This document shows, piece by piece, positions 9,001-15,227 of a stretch of DNA of 26,528 bases. Within the stretch, counting starts at the first letter, position 1. Each line of letters begins with the position of its first letter. The notes below the pieces were generated by a model. That model had not been told where the DNA came from. It searched no databases and was given only the letters and a program-made list of their open reading frames with translations. The translations under genes and the position numbers were made by a program. The DNA is from Verrucomicrobiota bacterium (GTDB lineage Bacteria > Verrucomicrobiota > Verrucomicrobiia > Opitutales > Opitutaceae), in assembly GCA_030832235.1 (NCBI GenBank), contig JAURJO010000484.1, positions 1 through 26,528 on the forward strand, given 5' to 3'.

Positions 9001-9045
9001 TTCCGGGCCAATCTCGACCAGCTCAAGCTGCCATTCCTCGATTGA
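6004..9045 (+). CDS. TonB-dependent outer-membrane receptor with carboxypeptidase-regulatory-like N-domain
   Basis: A 1013-residue protein. Residues 1 to about 30 form a signal peptide with a long hydrophobic core and Ala-rich cleavage region. About 33-110 is a CarboxypepD_reg-like beta-sandwich (VVTGVVSNAATRVYLEKAEVKI, VLTDREGAFTIAGVPAGSATV). The plug (about 125-255) has NIGEFLRYVPGIQV, SMRGQEPEATLFTFDG and NIETVEVFKAPPPWMSPSTGGVVNAVTK-type motifs, followed by a large aromatic-rich 22-strand-type barrel to the end. The style matches the TonB receptor group abundant in Xanthomonads, Caulobacter and Opitutaceae, which take up plant oligosaccharides. No SusD partner follows, and the C-terminus ends LPFLD rather than in a terminal aromatic. 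The downstream lyase and DUF1080 genes suggest a sugar ligand (inference). Confidence 0.93.
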   Translation: MTTSLRPLLRLLAPSLLGLVLLAGLRAADAGSGVVTGVVSNAATRVYLEKAEVKIGNRSVLTDREGAFTIAGVPAGSATVTVSYTGLDEATQTVEVIAGRTVRSDFALTSAIYRLDAFVVASEIEGNAAAINTQKKSDSFMQAISADTLGNVAEGNIGEFLRYVPGIQVNFSNADASTVSMRGQEPEATLFTFDGQIPAAAGTPPRSSTGSSDASSRAFEFSQATIANIETVEVFKAPPPWMSPSTGGVVNAVTKNAFAQKGRRFSTTLTLSANSEMLHWTMDGPGSRPTHRIKPGGGVNYSEAFLHNTLGLSLSYFESNVINPSHNYGMTYSPFTAGTVANPLTEQSRFNVNTFTLVDGPQVKNRRTLSLNADYKLGAHTVLKLRTSANTYLSQNRSHTFRVKPGSIDPASTTTDATLRNALVDVFNDYSDSVSASYGFVGAVEHRYGPWKVDYSANYSKSDSKVTDLPAMIQSMQFNLVAADAITVRMTASPDTPAPLSLVQTTGPDLYDLASYNSRKSFSLQTSPRFQNDRTWNLKADVRRAFDGLRFPLELRAGLGLYQLHRRKQAGQIVLNYVGPDGIANNADDPQLSAAQFAKTTYGDKFLYGIRTPPLVDPYKFAEFMKANPNAVQDIQAANVQRQIVNTQQMAQDVTSAYLAGTARLSSRLTVVGGVRAEETENYVRGALRQNSLGAGLPSTSKAYYQAVYSKTQRATSNYTDYFPNLQTTYRFTPDFLFRGAVTRSMSRPGVQSILPNTTVNDTAVIPNVSVNNTGLLPTYSRNIDLQFELYTRPAGTITLGWFRKTITNYIINDVSMIEPGNDNGFEGQYAGYTLNTQENGGKGEFEGLEVSARQGLRNHLKALPEVLRNWEVFGGYNKNTKGQAPNRSGIVTKPLAPNYYDWNANWGINYTTPRRLLRFELRTTIFPQAITTAASATDLRPVFESRHQRWDANVRWQISRIYTVELNGSNLTNDSWRNFYQGGRNTSRRTFGTNYALSFRANLDQLKLPFLD

Positions 9046-9052
9046 GGAATGG
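9031..9052 (+). terminator. Perfect hairpin spanning the receptor stop codon
   Basis: CCATTCCTC (9031-9039) and GAGGAATGG (9044-9052) form a perfect 9-bp stem around a GATT loop. The TGA stop (9043-9045) uses the last loop base and the first bases of the 3' arm. No T-run follows, so it is not a canonical intrinsic terminator; it may instead be an RNA processing or stability element that sets the high-level receptor apart from the downstream genes. Confidence 0.4.
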
Positions 9053-9166
9053 CCGGATCCGCTCCCGCTGAAAACCGGGTTTGCCGCAAGCCGCGCCATA
9101 CCCATTCCAGGTTCTTTCGCCGCACCGCCGTCCCGGCGGCTGCGTCAGGCGAGCCATTCCCTCCCC

Positions 9167-10462
9167 ATGAGCCACCGCCATCGCCTACTCTCCCTGTTTA
9201 CCGTCTTCGCCCTTTCGCTCGGCGCCGCCGACGAGGCGCCGCCGCCGCGCGATTGGATCGATGCGAAGACCGGTCACCGCATCATCCGGCTCTCGCCGGA
9301 CGAGGGCGCCGGTAGTCTGTATTTTCACCAGAACGCCCTCACGCCAGAGGGTGACAAGGTGATCCTCCGCGGGCGCCAAGGCACCTTCGTGGTCGATATT
9401 TCCAAGCTCGGCCTCGAGCCGCCAAAACCCGAGCTGCTCACCAGCGCGCCACCGATCACGACCGCGTGGCGGACCCGCGAAGCCTACTACGTCGACCGCG
9501 CGAGCAACACCCTGATGGCGGTGCACCTCGACACCAGGGCCACCCGTCTCGTCGCCCGGATCCCCGCGCAGGCCCGCGGCGGGCAATGGGCGGTGAACTG
9601 CGATGAGACGCTTCTCGTCGGCATCGGCGCCGATCCGGAAGGCAAGACGGTCCCGCGCACGCCGCCGCCCGGGGACCCGGGTACCGGCGGCTCGCTACTG
9701 CGCCAGTGGTCCGCGGGCACGCCGAAGATGCTTTTCACCGTCAACATCAAGTCGGGCGAATTCAAGGTGCTGCACCGCGAGAACGACTGGACCAACCACC
9801 TCCAGTGCTCTCCCACCGATCCGCAGCAGATCCTCTTCTGCCACGAGGGTCCCTGGCACTGGGTCGACCGCACCTGGACCATCCGCGCCGACGGCGGCCC
9901 GGCGCGCCTGCTCCACGAACGCACGATGAACATGGAGATCGAGGGTCATGAGTTTTTCAGCAAGGACGGCAGAATGGTGTGGTATGATCTCCAGACGCCC
10001 AAAAGCGGCGTGTTCTGGCTCGCCGGCGTTGATCTCACCACCGGCCGGCGCACCTGGTACCTCCACGAACGCGCGGAGTGGTCCGTGCACTACACCGTCT
10101 CGTACGACGGCAAGCTTTTCGCCGGCGACGGGGGCGGACCGGCGAGCGTCGCCGCGAACCGCATGGATGGCACGCGACTGCCCGGCGCCAACGGCCAGTG
10201 GATGTACCTCTTCCGCCCCGTGATGGCCCGCGGGAAATCCTTCGCCGACAAGCGCGAGCTCATCGACGTCGGCTATTTCGAGGCGGAGCGGCTCGTGGAC
10301 ATGTCGAACCACAATTACAGCAAGGAGGGTGGCGTCGAACCGAACCTCCATTTCACGCGGGATGCCAAGTGGCTGATCTTTTCCGGCAATTTCCACAGCC
10401 GCCGCGCCGACGGCCGCGGACTCACGCACGCCTACGCCGTGGAGATCGCCCGATCGCGATAA
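9167..10462 (+). CDS. Oligogalacturonate-lyase-like secreted beta-propeller protein (PL22 type)
   Basis: The ATG at 9167 is chosen because it starts a clear signal peptide (MSHRHRLLSLFTVFALSLGA, cleavage near residue 20); the open frame upstream runs back only into the receptor gene. The 431-residue product has repeated propeller blades and the conserved His-rich blocks of the oligogalacturonate lyase family: NHLQCSPTDPQQILFCHEGPWHW (about 210-232), GHEFFSKDGRMVWYD (260-274), the WSVHYTVSYDG loop (305-315, H308) and EPNLHFTRDAKWLIFSGN (391-408, H395). Characterised PL22 enzymes are manganese-dependent seven-bladed propellers that cleave unsaturated digalacturonate to ketouronic monosaccharide. 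Unlike the cytoplasmic enterobacterial enzymes this one is exported, so its substrate may differ. Confidence 0.75.
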   Translation: MSHRHRLLSLFTVFALSLGAADEAPPPRDWIDAKTGHRIIRLSPDEGAGSLYFHQNALTPEGDKVILRGRQGTFVVDISKLGLEPPKPELLTSAPPITTAWRTREAYYVDRASNTLMAVHLDTRATRLVARIPAQARGGQWAVNCDETLLVGIGADPEGKTVPRTPPPGDPGTGGSLLRQWSAGTPKMLFTVNIKSGEFKVLHRENDWTNHLQCSPTDPQQILFCHEGPWHWVDRTWTIRADGGPARLLHERTMNMEIEGHEFFSKDGRMVWYDLQTPKSGVFWLAGVDLTTGRRTWYLHERAEWSVHYTVSYDGKLFAGDGGGPASVAANRMDGTRLPGANGQWMYLFRPVMARGKSFADKRELIDVGYFEAERLVDMSNHNYSKEGGVEPNLHFTRDAKWLIFSGNFHSRRADGRGLTHAYAVEIARSR

Positions 10463-10624
10463 GTTTCCTGCGGACTCGCTCCGCGCCTCCGCCCGTGCCG
10501 GACCCGGGGCCGCGGGCGTGAGGGCGGGCCTGGGACTCCCCCGAGGGAAACCGCCGCTTTCGGACGCTTCCAGCGGTGTGCCGGGTGGTTTCCCGGGCGC
10601 GGCGCCCTGAACGTCGCGGCTCCG

Positions 10625-10653
10625 TTGACACGGCGCCGCGTTCGACCGCTTTT
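10625..10653 (+). promoter_or_regulatory. Weak candidate promoter for the DUF1080 gene
   Basis: TTGACA (10625-10630) is a perfect -35 hexamer. A 17-bp spacer leads to GCTTTT (10648-10653), a poor -10, about 20 bp before the start codon. The rest of the 211-bp gap between the lyase and DUF1080 genes shows only GC-rich stretches. Confidence 0.2.
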
Positions 10654-10673
10654 TTCTGCACCCCGTTTCCCCC

Positions 10674-11405
10674 ATGCCAACCTCCACTGCACTTCGCCTC
10701 GTCTCGTGTTGGGCCGCCCTGGGCGCGAGTCTCCTCGCGTCGTTCCCGGTTCGCGCGGCCGACTCCGCCGGCTTTCGCGACCTTTTCAACGGCCGCGATC
10801 TTTCCGGCTGGGTTCCCGTCAACCTCGACCCCGACACCTTTTTTGTTCGCGACGGCCTGCTCGTCTGCCGCGGTAAGCCCATCGGTGTCATGCGCTCCGA
10901 CCGGCAGTATGAGAACTTCATCCTCCACCTCGAGTGGCGGCACATGGAGGCGGGGGGAAATTCGGGCGTTTTTCTCTGGAGCGACGCGGCGCCGCAGGAG
11001 CGCTCGCGCCTTCCGAAGGGCCTCGAGGTGCAGATGCTCGAGCTCGAGTGGCCGCTCCTCAATCGCGAGAAGGACGGTTCGCCGCGGCCGCTCGCCTATG
11101 TTCACGGCGAGCTGTTCGGCGCGGGTGGACTCGAGGTCGTGCCTGACAACCCGCGCGGTAAGCGCAGCATGTCGTGGGAAAACCGCTGCCTCGGACGGGG
11201 CCAGTGGAACACCTACGACGTCGTGGCCGTCGATGGAGTCGTGAAGCTCTCCGTCAACGGCAAGTTCGTGAACGGCGTCAGTCAGGCGTCGGTGCGCAAG
11301 GGCTACCTGTGCCTCGAGTCGGAGGGTGCCGAGATCCATTTCCGCAACATTCGCATCCTCGAGCTGCCCGGCGGTCGCGCGACCGGCGCGCAGGTGGCGC
11401 CCTGA
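10674..11405 (+). CDS. Secreted DUF1080 protein (3-keto-disaccharide hydrolase family)
   Basis: 243 residues with a signal peptide (about 1-29, ending FPVRAAD). The mature part is a single concanavalin-like DUF1080 domain: GFRDLFNGRDLSGW at the start, then FFVRDGLLVCRG, NSGVFLWSD, GLEVQMLE, the WNTYDVVAVDGVVKLSVNGK strand pair and a closing IHFRNIRILEL. Members act on 3-keto-glycosides or bind carbohydrate, and are extremely expanded in Planctomycetes and Verrucomicrobia. It follows the lyase on the same strand after 211 bp and completes the apparent carbohydrate group. Catalysis on a particular substrate cannot be read from the sequence. Confidence 0.85.
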   Translation: MPTSTALRLVSCWAALGASLLASFPVRAADSAGFRDLFNGRDLSGWVPVNLDPDTFFVRDGLLVCRGKPIGVMRSDRQYENFILHLEWRHMEAGGNSGVFLWSDAAPQERSRLPKGLEVQMLELEWPLLNREKDGSPRPLAYVHGELFGAGGLEVVPDNPRGKRSMSWENRCLGRGQWNTYDVVAVDGVVKLSVNGKFVNGVSQASVRKGYLCLESEGAEIHFRNIRILELPGGRATGAQVAP

Positions 11406-11755
11406 ACGGCCGCGGACCGGGGCACGGCGGAACGCCGCAGCGCCATCCCGATCCACCAAGCTGCGCGGGACGCCCCGCCGCCCGCCCTTAAAACCCTGGG
11501 AGCCGCCGCGACCATCGAAACCCGACGTTGGTTTCAAGGGATGAGGGCGGATTTGGCGGGCTCAGCGAGCTCGTCGGGTTGGACAACTCGATCCACGAAT
11601 GTTGGCGCAGGAAGTCATCCTCGCTGACGCCGCCCCGCCGTGCATCCAGCTTGGATTGTCGGAAAACGTGAAACTCGTGGACCTTTCCCGGAGCTAGCCC
11701 GCGTGCACGGAGGGTGGCGGCACTGCCCGCATCCCTCGGTATCGGGATCGTGGAG
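11406..11755. other. Convergent spacer, no gene seen
   Basis: A 350-bp gap between the DUF1080 gene and the convergent hybrid kinase. It contains two short stems: CGGCG-GAA-CGCCG (11425-11437) soon after the DUF1080 stop, and GAAACC/GGTTTC with a 7-nt loop (11517-11535). Neither is followed by a T-run. No credible reading frame was found. Confidence 0.4.
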
Positions 11756-14700
11756 TCACGTGGGGAGCGGGGATAGCGCTTTCCGCAGGGCCTCGACCAG
11801 CTTCGCTTGGGAGAAGGGCTTGTCCAGGATGGCGTCGACGCCCTCGACGGCGAGGGCGGCGGTCTTCTGCTCGTCTAGGGTGCCGCTGGCGAGGACGATG
11901 CGGGCGTCGGGGATCATGCGGCGGAGCGCGGGAACAAGCATCTGGCCGTTCATGTGCGGCATGTCGTAGTCGGTGATCACGAGTCGGATTTCGGCCGCGT
12001 GGTCGGCTACCTGGATGAGCGCCTCCGTGCCGTCGCCGGCGAGCAGGACGTTGAAGTTGAGCCCGGTGAGGACGGTCCGGCTGATTTCGCGGACCGTGTC
12101 CTCGTCGTCGACCACGAGGATGGTCTCCCCGCTCCCGCGGAAGGTGCCGGCGCGCTCGTCGCCGGCGGGTGCCGCGGAGGCGGAGGTGGTGGCGGGCAGG
12201 TAAATCTCGAAGGCACTGCCGATGCCGGGGGTGGACTCGACGCGCACGAAGCCCTCGTGGCCGCGGACGATACCGAGCACGGTGGAGAGACCGAGGCCGG
12301 TGCCCTTGCCCTGTTCCTTGGTGGTGAAGAACGGGTCGAAGATCCGGCGGATCACATCCGGCGGCATGCCGGTGCCGGTATCCCGCACCGTCCAGCACAC
12401 GAATTTCCCGGGGCGCGCGCCTTCGGTGCCGCTGGCGAAGGTCTCGTCGATCGTGGCGTTGCGGGCCTCGATGGAGAGCGTGCCGCCGTCGGGCATGGCG
12501 TCGCGGGCGTTGACGCAGAGGTTGAGCAGCACCTGGTGCAGCTGGGTGGCGTCGCCCAGCACGTCCCAGAGGCCCGGCGCGAGCTCCACCTCGAGGGTGA
12601 TTTTCTTGGGGAAGGCGCTGCGGATAATCTGCGCCATCTCGTCGATGATGCGCCGCGGCTGGAGGCTGCGGCGCTCGCCCTCGGAGCCGCGGGCGAAGGT
12701 GAGCAATTGCTTCACCATGCCGGCGCCGCGGCGGGTGCAGTTCTCCATCGTGTCGATCAACGACGCGTTCTGCGGTTGCCGCGCGCGGAGCAACTCCAGG
12801 CCCATGGCGATGGGTGCGAGGGCGTTGTTGAGGTCGTGGGCGATGCCGCCCGCGAGCGTGCCGATGCTCTCCATGCGCTGCGCACGGAGCTCGTTGCGCC
12901 GGGCCCGCTCCTGCTCGGTGACATCGTCGATCTGCACCACCCGGCCGCCGCCCGGCTCCGTATCGAGCTTCTGTACGTGCAGGTCACCGTGAAATTCCGA
13001 GCCATCCTTTCGGCGACCCGAAAGGCGCACGGGACGCGAGGAGTCGCCGGGGGAGAGCAGGCACTGGCCGGGAGGCAGCAGACCCGACGCGAGCAGCGTC
13101 TCCTGCAAGCTGCGTCCCGCGAGGTCCGCGCGCGGCTGGCCGATGATCACCTCGGCCTGCCGGTTCACGAGGCGGATGCACCCCGCCTCATCGACCATCA
13201 GCAGAGCCGAGACCGCCGACTCGAACAACGTCTCGAATTGCCGTTGCGAGCGTTGCCGCGCCGCCTCGGCGGTGACAAGTTCCGTCACATCGATCACCGT
13301 GCCCGAGAGGCCGGAGACGCGCCCGGCGGCGTCGCGGACGACCTCGCCACGCATCTGGATGTTCCGGACCGCGCCGTCGGGCCGCACGATCCGTAGCGAA
13401 TTCAGGTAGGTCCGTCCGGTGCGGACGGCCTGCTCGATGCCGGCGACGTGGCTAGGCAGGTCCTCGGGGTGCACGAGCGAGCGGAAGAGATTGCGGTCGG
13501 GTTTCGGGCCCGAACGGTCGTGGCCGAAGATGGAGAGCGCTTGGTCGGAGCAGTCGATCCGGCCGGTGGCGAGGTCGACCTCCCAGGTGCCGAGTCTGCC
13601 GATCTCCTGCGACCGGGCGAGGCGCTCGGCGAGCCGGCGCATCTCGCCCTCGGCCTGCTTGCGCTCGGTGATGTCGTGCGCGATCGCGATCACCCGGGTG
13701 ACGCCGTCGACCGTGATGCGGTCGAGCAGCACATCCTCCCAGAACACGCGACCCAGCCGGTCGCGGTTTTTCCATTCGAAACGATGCGCGCCCTCGCGGG
13801 CGGCCCGGTGCACGAAGCGCAGAACCTCTGCCGCCGAGTACGGCGGCTCGATCCCGAGATCGAACCGCTGCAATTCCTCAAGGGTGTTGAGCCCGTAGGA
13901 TTCGATCGCCCGGCGGTTGGCCTGGAGAATCGCCCCGGTCTCGGCGTCCTGCAGCATGATGGAGACGCCGGCCTTCTCGAAGAGCTCCCGGAACCGCCCT
14001 TCGCTCTCGCGCAGCGCCACCTCCGCCCGGAGGCGCTCGGTGATATCGCGGATGAAGGCGCTGAACTCGCGCTTCCCTCCCGCCTCGGTGATCGTCGGCG
14101 AAAACTCCGTCCGCATCTCCACGCCATCCCGGCGCACCGCCTTGACCTCCATGCGCCGGGTGATCCCCGGCGCGGGGCTGGAGGCAATGAAGGCGCGAAA
14201 GTCGCGCGAGAACCGCTCCCGCTCGGCCGGTAGCACGACCAACTCCGTGAGGTCGCGCCCGAGGGCTTCGGAGGCCTTCCAGCCAAACAATGCCTCGGCA
14301 CGCTGATTCCAGAACTCCACCCGGCCGGCGTCGTCGGCCGTCACCACGGCGTCGAGGGCCGACTCGAGGATTTGCCGGGTGCGTTGCGCGCCGTCGCGGA
14401 CGTCGGTCTGGGCGCGCTCGAGAGCGGAGTATTGGGCGCGGAGCCGGTAGTACGCGGCGAAGCCGAGCCCGATGGGCAGGAGAAGCCCGGCGAGCACCCC
14501 GAGGGCCGTCAGGCGGGCCTGCCGGCGGGCTTCCTGCCAGTCCGTGGCGGCGAAATCGACGCCCATCGCCGCGTCGAAGGAGCCGTCGGGACGGTGCAGT
14601 GGAAACCATGCGGTGATCCAGGTGCCCCATTCGTCGGTGACGGGCTCGAATTCGAAGACGGCCTCTCCCCGCAGGGCGCGCAGAATATCAGGCGTCACCT

Positions 14701-15202
14701 CCGGGTAGACCTTTCCGATCGGGGTGCGCTGCTCGCGTTCCCCGTCGATGCGGCCGTTGCGGTCGTAGTCGGTCTCCGAGTCCACGATCAACACCGCCTT
14801 GCCGTCGTCGGTCGCGCGCATCGTGTAGACGTCGCTTACTCGGGGAGCGAGACGCAGCAGTTTGCGCTGCGTCTCGATCAGCGCGAGGTAGGTGGGGTCA
14901 TCGGGAGGCGTGGCCAGCGTCACGCGGTGGTGACCGCGCTGTTCAAGTTGTTCCGCGATGAGCGGAGCCATGTCGACGAGCAGGTTGCGGATGCCTTCCT
15001 GGGCCCGCTCGCCGGCCCAGTCCACCGGCCACCAGCAGCCGGCGGCGAACGCGCCGAACAGCAGGTAATGCCACCGGGAAAGCGGCACGCCGGTGCGTCG
15101 GCGCAGGTAGACCCGGAGCGTCGCGACGCCGGCGGCGACGAGAAGGACGAACGTGGCGTAATCGAGGTTTCGCAGCGGAGCCGCGGTCAGTTCTTCGATC
15201 AT
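11756..15202 (-). CDS. Membrane hybrid sensor histidine kinase with four PAS domains and C-terminal receiver
   Basis: 1148 residues. Hydrophobic segments at about 14-33, 44-59 and 230-251 flank a Cache-like extracytoplasmic sensor (about 60-228). Then come PAS domains at about 275-395, 400-515, 530-645 and 655-765, each ending in a DVTE/DITER-type strand. The kinase core has H789 in GGIAHDLNN, N898 in NLCVNARDA, the DTGTGMP box and GKGTGLGLSTV. The C-terminal receiver (about 1026-1145) has VVDDED, phospho-acceptor D1078 in TDYDMPHMNG and a conserved Lys in LDKPF. It is a hybrid kinase without its own DNA-binding output. The start is 25 bp after the stop of the next hybrid kinase, so the two are co-transcribed. 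The ligand is unknown. Confidence 0.9.
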   Translation of the reverse strand: MIEELTAAPLRNLDYATFVLLVAAGVATLRVYLRRRTGVPLSRWHYLLFGAFAAGCWWPVDWAGERAQEGIRNLLVDMAPLIAEQLEQRGHHRVTLATPPDDPTYLALIETQRKLLRLAPRVSDVYTMRATDDGKAVLIVDSETDYDRNGRIDGEREQRTPIGKVYPEVTPDILRALRGEAVFEFEPVTDEWGTWITAWFPLHRPDGSFDAAMGVDFAATDWQEARRQARLTALGVLAGLLLPIGLGFAAYYRLRAQYSALERAQTDVRDGAQRTRQILESALDAVVTADDAGRVEFWNQRAEALFGWKASEALGRDLTELVVLPAERERFSRDFRAFIASSPAPGITRRMEVKAVRRDGVEMRTEFSPTITEAGGKREFSAFIRDITERLRAEVALRESEGRFRELFEKAGVSIMLQDAETGAILQANRRAIESYGLNTLEELQRFDLGIEPPYSAAEVLRFVHRAAREGAHRFEWKNRDRLGRVFWEDVLLDRITVDGVTRVIAIAHDITERKQAEGEMRRLAERLARSQEIGRLGTWEVDLATGRIDCSDQALSIFGHDRSGPKPDRNLFRSLVHPEDLPSHVAGIEQAVRTGRTYLNSLRIVRPDGAVRNIQMRGEVVRDAAGRVSGLSGTVIDVTELVTAEAARQRSQRQFETLFESAVSALLMVDEAGCIRLVNRQAEVIIGQPRADLAGRSLQETLLASGLLPPGQCLLSPGDSSRPVRLSGRRKDGSEFHGDLHVQKLDTEPGGGRVVQIDDVTEQERARRNELRAQRMESIGTLAGGIAHDLNNALAPIAMGLELLRARQPQNASLIDTMENCTRRGAGMVKQLLTFARGSEGERRSLQPRRIIDEMAQIIRSAFPKKITLEVELAPGLWDVLGDATQLHQVLLNLCVNARDAMPDGGTLSIEARNATIDETFASGTEGARPGKFVCWTVRDTGTGMPPDVIRRIFDPFFTTKEQGKGTGLGLSTVLGIVRGHEGFVRVESTPGIGSAFEIYLPATTSASAAPAGDERAGTFRGSGETILVVDDEDTVREISRTVLTGLNFNVLLAGDGTEALIQVADHAAEIRLVITDYDMPHMNGQMLVPALRRMIPDARIVLASGTLDEQKTAALAVEGVDAILDKPFSQAKLVEALRKALSPLPT

Positions 15203-15227
15203 TGGGGTCGGGTCCGTGGGACTCCGG

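Noticed and set aside
6034..9105. A 1023-codon open frame on the minus strand opposite the TonB receptor
   Set aside because: The plus strand encodes a clear receptor with signal peptide and plug motifs; the antisense frame is His/Arg/Gly-rich with no family motif, a normal by-product of strong GC bias at third positions.
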